The notes below the pieces were generated by a model, which did not search any database, was not told the origin of the DNA, and saw nothing but the letters and a program-made list of their open reading frames with translations. Both the position numbers and the translations under genes were made by a program. A DNA stretch of 50,117 nt from Mycolicibacterium pyrenivorans (GTDB taxonomy: Bacteria > Actinomycetota > Actinomycetes > Mycobacteriales > Mycobacteriaceae). Where the stretch lies: contig NZ_JACKSH010000287.1 of NCBI RefSeq assembly GCF_025821625.1, forward strand, positions 1 to 50,117. The letters are read 5' to 3'. Positions within the stretch are counted from its first letter, which is position 1, and each line of letters begins with the position of its first letter. Positions 1 to 8,128 of this stretch are shown piece after piece.

Positions 1-97
1 CGCAGACGGGCTATCGCCCGTCAACTACGAGATCAGGGAATCCAAGACCAAGCCGGAAGCGGCATAGGAAACCCTCCACGATTTCGGGGGAACCACA
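1..97 (+). mobile_element. 3' end of an IS3-family element (X), cut by the window edge
   Basis: The first 64 bases encode the C-terminus of an IS3-type OrfB transposase. They are followed by a terminal inverted repeat that, read inward, begins TGTGGTTCCCCCGAAATCG. Only the 3' end is present; the rest lies outside the window. The same 98 bases occur in reverse complement at 50020-50117, so this is one of two inverted copies. X directly abuts the TAG stop of a second IS3-family element, whose own right inverted repeat is missing, so X probably inserted into the end of that element. Confidence 0.8.
2..67 (+). CDS. IS3-family transposase OrfB, C-terminal fragment
   Basis: This is a partial reading frame entering from the left edge. 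It encodes a tail with the motif GLSPVNYEI and ends KTKPEAA-stop at 65-67. That ending is typical of actinobacterial IS3-family OrfB proteins, where the L-(S/T)-P-x-(D/N)-Y/F-E segment closes the rve integrase domain. The DDE residues lie upstream, outside the window. An identical copy lies on the minus strand at the right end. Confidence 0.75.
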   Translation, partial: ADGLSPVNYEIRESKTKPEAA

Positions 98-1095
98 CTA
101 TGCGGCTTGGGGTTGATGGGTCGTGGTCCACTGTAGAGCGAACTCGGCTGGGGTGAGTTGGCCGTGGGCGGAGTTGGGGCCTGTTGGCGTTGTAGTCGCA
201 ATGCCAGTCCTCGATGATCACGCGGGCTTCCAGGAGCGAATCGAAGCGCCACGAGTTGAGCAGTTCATCACGTAACCGGCCGTTGAACGATTCGATCCAG
301 GCGTTCTGCCACGGCGAGCCAGGATCGATGAAAAGTGGACCGGCACTGTTGAATCGGCACCAATCACTGACCGCGTGCGCCACGAACTCGGGGCCGTTGT
401 CAAAGCGGACATAGTGCGGCGCCCCGTGGGTGAGGGCCAAGCGATCCAGAACATCGACGACGCCGTCGGCGTCTATGGCGCGATCAACTTCGATCGCGAG
501 GGCTTCGCGGGTGAACTCGTCGGTCACGTTCAACATCTTCAGGGTGCGGCCGTCGACGGTGGTATCGAACTGAAAGTCCATCGCCCAGATGACGTTCGGC
601 CGGATCGGTGACATCGCGCCCACGGCGACACCGATACCGGTCAACCGCTTCTTGCGGCGGCGCTGCGGGACCCGCAGGCCCTCCTCGCGCCACAGCCGGC
701 GGATCCGCTTGTTATTGACCGTCCAGCCCGCCCGGCGGGCCATCTTGGCGGCCCGTCGCCACCCCCAACGAGGCCGGTCCACCGAGAACCGGCGAAACCA
801 GGCACGTAGCTCGGCCTCCTCGGCGGGGATGGGCGGCGGGTTCAGGCGCATCGTGGAACGGTGGATGCCCACCACCGTGCAGGCCCGGCGTTGCGACACC
901 CCGAACCGCTCACGCAGCACCTCGACGGCGCGGCGTTTACGGTTCGGGGTCAGAAGTTTCCCGCCGAGAGGTCCTTGAGCATGTCGATGTCGAGGGCCTG
1001 ATTGATTGGCGACCAACTTCTTGAGCCGGGCGTTCTCGGCTTCGAGCTCTTTGAGCCGCTTGGCCTCGTTGGCCTTCATGCCGCCGTACTGGGCC
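98..1095 (-). pseudogene. IS3-family transposase: 3' part of OrfA fused to OrfB, frameshifted
   Basis: The open frame runs 1079 to 33. The integrase triad is visible: D in MDFQF, D in RFDNGPEF and E in NAWIESFNG. Two lesions stand out. A 4-bp tandem duplication (AATC AATC on the coding strand, near 1001-1008) puts the OrfA C-terminus and OrfB into one frame, where the family normally uses a programmed -1 frameshift. One extra C in a CCCC run near 178-181 then shifts the last 26 or so codons. The ancestral ending, LTPAEFALQWTTTHQPQAA-stop at 98-100, survives in the other frame. The OrfA N-terminus is cut off by the IS21 insertion. Confidence 0.8.
1090..1095. repeat. Target site duplication TGGGCC, left copy
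   Basis: TGGGCC lies directly outside the TGT terminus of the IS21 element. The same six bases lie outside the ACA terminus at 3738-3743. Both copies fall in the orfA gene of the surrounding IS3 element. Confidence 0.85.
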
Positions 1096-1226
1096 TGTCA
1101 ATGGACAGCTGAGACTGCCCGTGGGCGGACATGAAAACTGCTCGTAGGTGGCCAATAAGAACTGCCCAGTGGCGGACACGAATCTGCCCATGAGGGTGTG
1201 TCCGCCACCGGTCGGTGAGGCCGTTG

Positions 1227-2006
1227 TCAGCTCAGGGGTTGGACTCCTTTCCCGTGCAGGGCCTGGGCCAGGCGCACGGAATCGCCGCTGGTTTGGCACA
1301 GGTGCGCGTGATGGAGCAGCCGGTCGACGGTGGCGGTCGCCAACGTCTTGGGCATCAGCTCATCGAAACCGCTCGGGTGAAGGTTCGACGAGATCGCCAC
1401 CGAGCGGCGCTCATAGGCGGCTTCGACGATGCGGTAAAGCCCTTCAGCGGCGTCCGCACCCACGGGAAGAAGGCCAACGTCATCGATGACCACGAGCTCG
1501 GCGCGGACGATCTTGGCGACGGCCTTGCCCAGTGAGTCGTCGGCGCGGTGCGCCCGCACCAGCACCCCGATCTGCTCGAGGGTGAACCACGCCACCGGCA
1601 TCCCGGCCTCAATGACTTTCTGCCCCAACGCTTCGAGGAAGAACGTCTTGCCGGTGCCGGCCGGGCCGCAGACCACCAGGTTCTCCCGACGCCCAACCCA
1701 TTCCAAAGTCTGCAGCGCCTGCTGGGTCGGTAGCGGGATCGAGGAGGCGCCCGGATCCCAGACGTCGAAGGTTTTCCCGGTCGGGAAACCGGCAGCTTTA
1801 CGGCGAGCAGCCAGCATCGAGCGGGCCCGTCCGGCAGCTTCCTCGGTCAGCAGCGCTTTGATGACCTCGGTGGGATCCCAGCGTTGAGCGCGGGCGGTGG
1901 CCAGCACGTCGGCGGCGATCGCGCGGGCGTGCGGCAACCGCAGCCCACGCATCAACCCTTCGACGTCAGCGGGCAACGGCGGCGCGGTGGTCGTGGTGTT
2001 GGTCAT
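1227..2006 (-). CDS. istB: IS21 helper ATPase IstB
   Basis: A 259-aa AAA+ ATPase that helps the IstA transposase select and bind target DNA. The Walker A motif GPAGTGKT is at residues 114-121 and the Walker B motif LVVIDD at 171-176. The N-terminal 60 residues form the IstB-specific helical region. Its ATG overlaps the istA stop codon (ATGA at 2003-2006), so the two genes are translationally coupled. Length is normal for the family and the frame is intact. Confidence 0.93.
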   Translation of the reverse strand: MTNTTTTAPPLPADVEGLMRGLRLPHARAIAADVLATARAQRWDPTEVIKALLTEEAAGRARSMLAARRKAAGFPTGKTFDVWDPGASSIPLPTQQALQTLEWVGRRENLVVCGPAGTGKTFFLEALGQKVIEAGMPVAWFTLEQIGVLVRAHRADDSLGKAVAKIVRAELVVIDDVGLLPVGADAAEGLYRIVEAAYERRSVAISSNLHPSGFDELMPKTLATATVDRLLHHAHLCQTSGDSVRLAQALHGKGVQPLS

Positions 2007-3520
2007 GCGATGCCTGCCTCGGTTCCGTCGATGATTGTGCGGCCGAACAGGTTCCAGGAACTGGTGCCTTGGGCCAGGGAGGTGTCTTCGTCGGCGCCGC
2101 GACGGGTGGGGTCCAGGCCTTTGGCGGCCAGGATGGAATCGAGGTCGCCGGTGGCGAACCGGCCGTGGACGGCGGCATGGCCGAGCGCCCAGTCGACATC
2201 AACATGGCCGGCCAGCGCGGAGAGTTCGACGGCGTGGGCCATCTTCTGCAGGATGCGTTCGGTTCCGACAGCGGCGGCTTCTTTGAGCCATACAGCTGCG
2301 CCAGTGCCCAAGGCCAGGAACGTCTGCTCGGAGATGGTGCGGGCCCGCACGCGGTAGTCCCCGGGAACTTTGTCGTGGTGGTCAGGGAAATGAGCGTCGT
2401 CGATGGCCGGGCTTCCGGGGGTGGCGCGGCGGTGCCGCGCCACCTCGATCGGGCCCCCGTCATCGAGAGCGCAGATCACCACCTCGTCGGTCCCCGCGTG
2501 GTGGCGAATCCACACCGTCTGACCCAATAGTGTTGCCGGTAGGGAGTATTGGCAGTGTTCGAAGGTGACCATCGGAGTGTTGTCGGGAACCCGCCGGGTC
2601 ACCCCCAACGCGGCGGTGTGAGGCAGGTCCGGGATTGCGTGCAGTGCCGGGCGTTCGGCGGTGAGCATCTCGACCGGGCGCCGACCCGTCGTGCGGTGCA
2701 CCCGGGCATTGATGTCGGTGACGAACTGCGCGCACGCCGTTTCGACGTCGGCGAAGCTGGCGTACTGGGGCAGCAGGTTCGTCTCGGTGGGCACGATGTC
2801 GGCCTTGGCGAGCTTGACGGCGTTCTCCACCCCGCCTTTGGACGCCGGGTCGGCGGGCTCACAGGTCAGCACCGAGATGCCGTAATACCGCCCGAAGGTG
2901 ACCGCGGACCGGTTGCGGACCGGGACCCCGGCGATGTGTCCGACGGTGACGGTCTTCTCGTTGTCGGTCAGCAGGTAGGTCGGGGCACCACCGACGAGGC
3001 GGAAGATGCGGTCCAGGCCGGCGAAGACACTGGGTGCGGTCCGGTCCCGTAACGCGATCACCACCCGGTAACGCGACCATGCCAGCCACGCCACCAAGAG
3101 CACCACTTTGCGGCCGGCCACCAGCGGGCCGTCGGCGAAGTCGTACTGCAGCCACAGTCCGGGCTCGGTGATCCACGGTCGATGCACGCGTGTATTGCCC
3201 AGTCGCCATTGCGATTTGATTTCTGCCAACGCTCGGCGGGTGGTGCGGTCTGTGCCGGTGTATCCCAACGCGACGAGTTTGTCGTGGGCTTTGTCGCCGC
3301 GGATCTTTCCCTTCGACTCGCCGACCCAACCCTCCAGGACGTCGCGCCAATCATCGATCATCCGGGCACGCCGAGTCACCGGCGCCAATCCGGCGTCGCG
3401 GTCTTCGACCGCTTTCTTCACGGTGTGATGCGAGCACCCGCACAGCTCCGCCGCAGCACGATAGGACCCGGTCAGGTCGTAGGCATTGAGTATTTCCATG
3501 AGTTCTCCGTCAGACTTCAA
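2003..3520 (-). CDS. istA: IS21 transposase IstA
   Basis: A 505-aa transposase with an N-terminal helix-turn-helix (about residues 15-40, AAAELCGCSHHTVKKAV) and an rve/DDE catalytic core. Candidate catalytic residues are D127 (YDFAD), D186 (LLTDN) and E232 (SKGGVE). The start is TTG at 3520, preceded by GGAGAG seven bases upstream; an ATG at 3499 is an alternative. It overlaps istB by four bases. Full family length and no interruptions suggest that the element may still be active. Confidence 0.92.
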   Translation of the reverse strand: MKSDGELMEILNAYDLTGSYRAAAELCGCSHHTVKKAVEDRDAGLAPVTRRARMIDDWRDVLEGWVGESKGKIRGDKAHDKLVALGYTGTDRTTRRALAEIKSQWRLGNTRVHRPWITEPGLWLQYDFADGPLVAGRKVVLLVAWLAWSRYRVVIALRDRTAPSVFAGLDRIFRLVGGAPTYLLTDNEKTVTVGHIAGVPVRNRSAVTFGRYYGISVLTCEPADPASKGGVENAVKLAKADIVPTETNLLPQYASFADVETACAQFVTDINARVHRTTGRRPVEMLTAERPALHAIPDLPHTAALGVTRRVPDNTPMVTFEHCQYSLPATLLGQTVWIRHHAGTDEVVICALDDGGPIEVARHRRATPGSPAIDDAHFPDHHDKVPGDYRVRARTISEQTFLALGTGAAVWLKEAAAVGTERILQKMAHAVELSALAGHVDVDWALGHAAVHGRFATGDLDSILAAKGLDPTRRGADEDTSLAQGTSSWNLFGRTIIDGTEAGIA

Positions 3521-3737
3521 GGTAGGTCTCTCCTGCGGGTTTCGGTTCGACTAGGCATCGACATCGAAACCACAGGAGAGGCCGCCACGGCGCTGACGCG
3601 CCGGACGGCATCAAACAGGTCTGGGCAGATTCATGACCGCCGGCGGGCACTTCCGTGTCCGCCGGTGGGCAGTTCTTATTGGCCGCGAATGGGCACTTTC
3701 GTGTCCGCCAGTGGGCAGTTTTTCATGTCCGCCGACA

Positions 3738-3889
3738 TGGGCCAACCAGCGATGCCACGTCGATTCCGCGATCTCCAGATGCCGGCACACCTCGGCCAAC
3801 TCCTGACCCGACGCGAGCAGCTTGTTGCCCTCGGCGAGCTTGCGGATGATCTGATCCGGCGTATGCCGCCGGCGCTTGTTCGATGCCAT
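3738..3889 (-). pseudogene. IS3-family OrfA, 5' half (interrupted by the IS21 element)
   Basis: From ATG at 3889 the frame reads MASNKRRRHTPDQIIRKLAE and on through ESTWHRWLA. This is the helix-turn-helix Tnp_1 domain of an IS3-family OrfA. After about 50 codons it runs into the IS21 element. Its continuation, QYGGMKANEAKRL, is found at 1095 and downward, on the far side of the insertion. The protein cannot be made as a unit. Confidence 0.85.
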
Positions 3890-3954
3890 GTCGTCGTCGA
3901 TTCTTCCTCGCCCGAACACCGGGCAACAGAGTCCCACAACGACTGGACCACTAC

Positions 3955-4780
3955 GACGGGCTCACCTCAGCGGCGTGGTCCCGGTCTCGTCTGCAGCAGA
4001 GAATCGACGACGCCGTACGCGCTGCGCGGGCGGTTGTTCTGCGCCGCGTGCGGACGGCGGATGCAGGGCGCCGCTCGCGTCGGGAAACGAACAACCCGCA
4101 TCCTCTACCGTTGTGAACTAGGTAAGTCGCGTTCGTGCGGACGGCGGATGCAGGGCGCCGCTCGCGTCGGGAAACGAACAACCCGCATCCTCTACCGTTG
4201 TGAACTAGGTAAGTCGCGTTCGGTACCGACGGATCTGAGTGATCACCCGCGCACCGTCTATCTCCGTGAAGATGAGGTGACAGCGCGGCTTGACGAATGG
4301 ATCGCCACTCTGGCTGATCCTTAAGACCTCGCACGGGGGCAGGACGTGGACCCGGCAGCCGGTACTGGCTACGCCGCCTTGCAGCGCCAGCTTAGCGAGG
4401 CGAATGCCAAGGTTGCTGCTTTGGTTACCGCCGTGGAGTCTGGTGTGGCCGTTGAGGATTTGACCGCTGCATTGCGTCGCCGCACCGCCGAACGCGACGA
4501 GCTGAAGGCCCGTCTTGAGCAAGCGGAGCGGCCTCGCGTCATGTCTGCCGCACAGATCAACGAATTGGTCGAGAAGTGGGGCGGGCTGTCATCGGTGCTT
4601 GGTGCGGCAACCGGCGCGGAGCGCGCTGAGGTGTACGCAAGCCTGGGGCTGCGTCTTGATTACGATCCCCATCTGCGACGAGTCCAGGCGACAGCCGACT
4701 TGAGTCGTGTCGCCGGATGTGTCCGAGGGGGGACTTGTCCGTCTACGACACGGGTCGTGGTCTGGCGATTGGGGCGCTGA
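3955..4780 (+). pseudogene. Large serine recombinase remnant (zinc ribbon and C-terminal coiled coil)
   Basis: The readable part is YALRGRLFCAACGRRMQG, the recombinase zinc-beta-ribbon seen after the catalytic and DNA-binding domains of large serine integrases and transposases. A Cys-Leu-rich coiled-coil C-terminus (about 4346-4700) follows. The N-terminal resolvase domain is absent. Three kinds of damage are visible: the start of the ribbon region changes frame near 3985-4010; an 87-bp block is tandemly duplicated at 4047-4220; and an in-frame TAA at 4322-4324 separates the ribbon from the coiled coil, which continues in the same frame. It is probably a relic of an integrated element disrupted next to Y. 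Confidence 0.7.
4047..4220 (+). repeat. 87-bp in-frame tandem duplication
   Basis: Bases 4047-4133 and 4134-4220 appear identical, with two further matching bases after the second copy. The unit is 29 codons and begins CGRRMQGAARVGKR and ends CELGKSRS. It duplicates the segment between the two cysteine pairs of the recombinase zinc ribbon without changing frame. Confidence 0.9.
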
Positions 4781-4814
4781 CCGCTTCAATCGAGCACCGG
4801 TCCACATTTTTCGC

Positions 4815-5393
4815 TCAATCGCGACGCCGAGGAGCTCGCCCATCGGGCGGCCAGCCGTCGGTACCGGACTCAAGCGGAATATTCAGAGATCGAAGCAGGA
4901 TCGAAAAGAGCCGCCAATTGGCGATTGCTCCGACAAGTTCGACCAAAACCGCGTGATCGCTATTGAATGCCTTCTGGCACCCAGCCCAGTTTTCCTCGGA
5001 GATGACCCCGTCGCTTACCACATCATCGGTCGCTGCGAGGACCGCACGCTCGACTGGCCCGAGGCTTTCGGAATTCTGCCAGTCGCGCACCGCGAGGAGA
5101 TCATGCTCAGGAACGCCGAGCAGTGTGGCGATTCGCCAATGTTGAGTCCATTCGTATTCGGAGCCAGTGACCCAGCCGATGCGCAAGATGACCAGCTCGC
5201 GTAGCCGCGCGTCAAGGGAACCGCGGAAGAGTAACGCGTCCAGCAGCCCATACAACGCAACCGCCACACGCGGCTGATGAAGTGCCACGCGGAATACCGA
5301 CAGCTCTGCCAACTCTTCGGGCAACCCACATTCGGCAGCTCGCAGCTGGGCCTGCTCACGGTCTAGCATCGGTACGCGTTCCGCCATGGTCAC
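4815..5393 (-). CDS. Carboxymuconolactone decarboxylase-family (AhpD-like) protein
   Basis: A 192-aa all-helical protein of the CMD/AhpD superfamily. The central signature is RLRELVILRIGWVTGSEYEW followed by TQH. Here Glu, Trp and His occupy the positions where AhpD peroxidase-type members carry the CxxC pair, so it is more likely the decarboxylase or isomerase-like branch than a thiol peroxidase. Many actinobacterial homologues sit in catabolic clusters with unknown substrates. The GTG at 5393 or the ATG two codons later may be the start, with AGAGGG upstream. It lies 33 bp downstream of the alcohol dehydrogenase gene on the same strand and is probably co-transcribed. Confidence 0.75.
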   Translation of the reverse strand: MTMAERVPMLDREQAQLRAAECGLPEELAELSVFRVALHQPRVAVALYGLLDALLFRGSLDARLRELVILRIGWVTGSEYEWTQHWRIATLLGVPEHDLLAVRDWQNSESLGPVERAVLAATDDVVSDGVISEENWAGCQKAFNSDHAVLVELVGAIANWRLFSILLRSLNIPLESGTDGWPPDGRAPRRRD

Positions 5394-5426
5394 GGGTGGC
5401 CCTCTCTGTTGAACCTCTGCACGCCG

Positions 5427-6527
5427 TTAGGGCGTGGGCAAAAAGACGTTGTGCAGCGCCCCACTTGATCGGGCACTTTCATCTGCAAGCGAAGTGAGCA
5501 GCTGCGCGAGCCCAGCGAATCCGGTTGATTCTCTGGTGATCCGGTCGAACGGCCAGCGGCCCATGGCTAGAATCTCGAGGGCTGCCCGGTAGGCGGGATA
5601 CTCCACGCCGAGTGCGCCTACGACGTGTAATTCTTTATAGACCAACAAGTCTGGTTCAAACCGGGGCGCGCCGCCTCCTCCGCGGGTGCCGGCCACCACA
5701 ACTGTGCCGCCGGGCCTGGCAAGGCCGACGGCATCGGCGAACGCGGTGGGTGCTTTCGCGGTGACGTCGACGACCACGTCGGCAAGCCGTCCGCCTGTCT
5801 CACGCTGGAGCGCGGTCGCTGCATCGTCCTTCGATACATCGATGGGCAGGTCGACACCGAATGATCTGGCTATGGCCAGTCGTTGTTCGTCGCGTGGGCC
5901 GACGCCGGTCATCGCAACGAACGCGGCTCCCGCCTCTTTGGCCGCCACGGCCGCACAGATTCCACGGATGCCGGGTCCCAGGATCGCTACGACGTCCCCC
6001 GCCTTGGTGTCGGGAAGACTCGCCCCCCATTGGATACCGGCCCCGAGAGGGTTGAACAACGTGGCGAGAACGGGGTCCATGTCTTCGGCAATCGGCAGTA
6101 GCATCGCGTCCCACGGAAGCTCCACATGGGTGGCGTATCCGCCCCATAACCCCGCACCGATCTCCACGTCGACGAAGCCGAACATGGTGGCGATGCCGTT
6201 GACCGCACACCGCCGGTAGTCGCCGCGGCGGCACTCGGGGCAGTCTCGGCAGGACCGGAACACCTCGACGGCCACGCGCTGGCCCGCCTGCACCCCCCAG
6301 CGTTCGCCGGCCGCGGCGCCGACCCGCTCGACGATGCCGACGATTTCATGCCCTGGAACGAATGAAAAGCCGGCAGGCAGGTGTCCGGTGAATTGTTCGT
6401 GATCCGTACCGCACAGACCACACGCTTCAACTCGCAGTATCGCACCCTGGTCACCGACGTCGGGAATGGTCATCCGGCGTCGCTCCAGATTCCGCGGTCC
6501 GGTCAGCACCATCGCCTCGGCGATCAT
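5427..6527 (-). CDS. Zinc-dependent medium-chain alcohol dehydrogenase
   Basis: A 366-aa MDR-family dehydrogenase, expected to oxidise an alcohol with NAD(P)+ in the cytoplasm. Catalytic zinc ligands are visible as C39 in CGLCGTDH and H60-E61 in PGHEIVG. The structural zinc site is C93, C96, C99 and C107. A Rossmann glycine motif (ILGPGIRGI) is near residue 180. Its ATG overlaps the stop of the thiolase-like gene by four bases (6524-6527), so the two are coupled. The context suggests oxidation of a hydroxylated intermediate ahead of thiolysis; the substrate is unknown. Confidence 0.85.
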   Translation of the reverse strand: MIAEAMVLTGPRNLERRRMTIPDVGDQGAILRVEACGLCGTDHEQFTGHLPAGFSFVPGHEIVGIVERVGAAAGERWGVQAGQRVAVEVFRSCRDCPECRRGDYRRCAVNGIATMFGFVDVEIGAGLWGGYATHVELPWDAMLLPIAEDMDPVLATLFNPLGAGIQWGASLPDTKAGDVVAILGPGIRGICAAVAAKEAGAAFVAMTGVGPRDEQRLAIARSFGVDLPIDVSKDDAATALQRETGGRLADVVVDVTAKAPTAFADAVGLARPGGTVVVAGTRGGGGAPRFEPDLLVYKELHVVGALGVEYPAYRAALEILAMGRWPFDRITRESTGFAGLAQLLTSLADESARSSGALHNVFLPTP

Positions 6528-8029
6528 GGAAGCTCAAACCCGCTGAACGATCCTCTTGTTCGGAGGCTGACCGTTCTGCCGACGTACATCTCACTCGCCA
6601 TCGCCTCGGCGATCTGCGGATCGTCGCTGCGTGCGACAACTCTTCGCCCGTCAGACAGGTGCGCGATGATCGGAGTCCATCGAGGTTGCCCGTCTCGGTC
6701 GTAGACGACGGTGTATCCGTCCACTGTCGCGCAACCGGTCGCCTCGTCGACGCCTGCGACACCCAACCTCAATGAATCGATCTGAGCTTGCTCGACCGCC
6801 GTGTCGAGCAGTCGCCACCCGGTTGGTGGCGGGGTGGCCGACCACAGACCGACCGAATGCTTCGTGGAATACCACCCGAGGCCGGTGACGAGTCCGACAT
6901 CGGTTGGGTCGCGTCTACACCGTCGGACCATCTCAACGATCGAGTGGCTGACGTAATTGTTTCCGGGACCGCCGTGATAAGGCAGGCCTCCGGTTACTGT
7001 GAGGCCTCTGTCGTCGAGCGGGTCCAAGTCGAGAGCCTCTGCAGCCATCTCAACTGCCGACGGGAAGCAGGAGTAGAGGTCGAACCACCGAATGTCGTCG
7101 GTGGTCAACCGGCCCGCATTGAGAGCCTTGCGTGCCGCTACCTCGATACCCGATGAGCGACTGAGGTCCGGCCGTTCCACGGGGAAGTACACGTCGTTGC
7201 AAGTCGCTGCTGACCAGGGAAAGACCCAACGATCGCGCGCGACGCCCAATTCGTCCGCTACCTCGGCCGCCATGAGGATGAAGGCGGCAGCCATGTCGAC
7301 GGACATGATGCTGTTGAGCAGCTTGGGGTAGGGCAAGCAGACCATGCGGTTTTCCGCGGTGACTTCGCTGAGTTCGGTGGCACTTCGTGTGCGTGGGAAC
7401 CAAGCCTGCTGGGGATGGCGTGCCGCCTCGGCTGTGAATGGTGCCATCAGCGTGCCCAGCCACTCCCGTTGAGCATCGAAGTCGCGGCCGTGGCGCGCGG
7501 CGATCGCGGACTCGAAGATGGGATACACCTCGTGCGGCCAACTCAGACCCACCGACAATTCGGCTTGACTCAGCCCGGGGCGGGCGTCGCCCAGGGATTC
7601 GTCGCCGGAGCGAGGCGGGGGCGGCGAGTCGAGAAGTGCCCTGCCCTGACGCTTGCGCGCGGAATGCCCGCTTTCCGCCCCGACGACCAGGACGACATCT
7701 GCGCGGCCTTCGGCTATTTCGCCACCCAATACCTCGACGAGATACTGCGGGGTGTTTCCGCCGACCGGACAGCTGATCAGGCGGGCGGGACTGATGCGCA
7801 TCGCTTCGGCGATCCTGCTGGCGGGATTGTCGCGCGGTATGACCAGGATGCCGGGAGTCGCGACGGTGTCGATGCGCCGCTCGACCGCGCGACCTGCGTC
7901 TTTGACCGCGCGGCGTGCGGCCTGCACCGCCAAGTCGATCGGGTCCGCGAAGTCGTCCCCACGATGGGTGACTTCGCCCACGCCGACGACAACGGGGGTA
8001 CGCGCTTCTACCGACATCGGCATCGGCAC
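6524..8029 (-). CDS. Thiolase-superfamily protein (acetyl-CoA acetyltransferase-like)
   Basis: A 501-aa protein of the thiolase-like type common in mycobacteria. The N-terminal half has VVVGVGEVTHRGDD and the segment SCPVGGNTPQYLVE where the thiolase nucleophile loop lies. The C-terminal half has GGLPYHGGPGNNY, and an extra domain of about 70 residues follows, rich in charged strands (DGYTVVYDRDGQP). Canonical thiolases are near 390-400 aa, so the C-terminal extension is a true feature of this subfamily. The start may be GTG 8029 or the ATGs at 8023 and 8017. It heads the minus-strand unit with the alcohol dehydrogenase and CMD genes. Confidence 0.75.
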   Translation of the reverse strand: MPMPMSVEARTPVVVGVGEVTHRGDDFADPIDLAVQAARRAVKDAGRAVERRIDTVATPGILVIPRDNPASRIAEAMRISPARLISCPVGGNTPQYLVEVLGGEIAEGRADVVLVVGAESGHSARKRQGRALLDSPPPPRSGDESLGDARPGLSQAELSVGLSWPHEVYPIFESAIAARHGRDFDAQREWLGTLMAPFTAEAARHPQQAWFPRTRSATELSEVTAENRMVCLPYPKLLNSIMSVDMAAAFILMAAEVADELGVARDRWVFPWSAATCNDVYFPVERPDLSRSSGIEVAARKALNAGRLTTDDIRWFDLYSCFPSAVEMAAEALDLDPLDDRGLTVTGGLPYHGGPGNNYVSHSIVEMVRRCRRDPTDVGLVTGLGWYSTKHSVGLWSATPPPTGWRLLDTAVEQAQIDSLRLGVAGVDEATGCATVDGYTVVYDRDGQPRWTPIIAHLSDGRRVVARSDDPQIAEAMASEMYVGRTVSLRTRGSFSGFELP

Positions 8030-8113
8030 CCGCTCAGGGCCTCGGGGCTGACTTGAGACATAACTGCGATGGTGTCATGTGCGTGTGCAAGTCACAATGG
8101 TGTGCGGTCGCGG

Positions 8114-8128
8114 CATACTGGCTGTGTG
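8114..8128 (+). promoter_or_regulatory. Possible -10 box placed for a leaderless transcript
   Basis: CATACT at 8114-8119 matches four of six positions of the -10 consensus, including the key A2 and T6. It lies six bases before the GTG start at 8126. This is the geometry of leaderless mycobacterial transcripts, and no Shine-Dalgarno sequence is visible. No clear -35 box is seen. Confidence 0.35.

Larger units (their letters stand above)
1096..3737 (-). mobile_element. Complete IS21-family insertion sequence (istA-istB)
   Basis: The element is 2642 bp and starts TGTCAATGGACAG and ends, on the same strand, GTCCGCCGACA, giving the TGT...ACA termini usual for IS21. The subterminal regions carry repeated GCGGACA(T/C)GAA and TGGGCAGTTCTTATTGGCC blocks in opposite orientation (around 1118-1195 and 3625-3730). 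These match the multiple transposase-binding repeats of the family. It holds two intact overlapping genes and has a 6-bp target duplication. Nothing in it looks damaged. Confidence 0.9.
98..3950 (-). mobile_element. IS3-family element (Y), interrupted by an IS21 element and truncated by X
   Basis: Y carries orfA (start near 3889) and orfB on the minus strand. Its orfA is split by the IS21 element at 1096-3737. The 6-bp target duplication TGGGCC is at 1090-1095 and 3738-3743. The left inverted repeat upstream of orfA is probably the stretch ending GGACCACTAC near 3950, but the exact end is uncertain. The right inverted repeat is missing because X abuts the ancestral OrfB stop codon at 98-100. 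Removing the IS21 element and one copy of the duplication restores a continuous OrfA reading WHRWLA-QYGGMKANEAKRL. Confidence 0.8.

Noticed and set aside
1148..2530. Plus-strand open frames opposite istB and istA
   Set aside because: High-GC shadow frames with no domain signature, antiparallel to intact transposition genes.
3182..3950. Long plus-strand frame running into the recombinase
   Set aside because: It lies opposite istA and the IS3 orfA fragment. Only the part beyond about 3955 encodes recognisable recombinase sequence.
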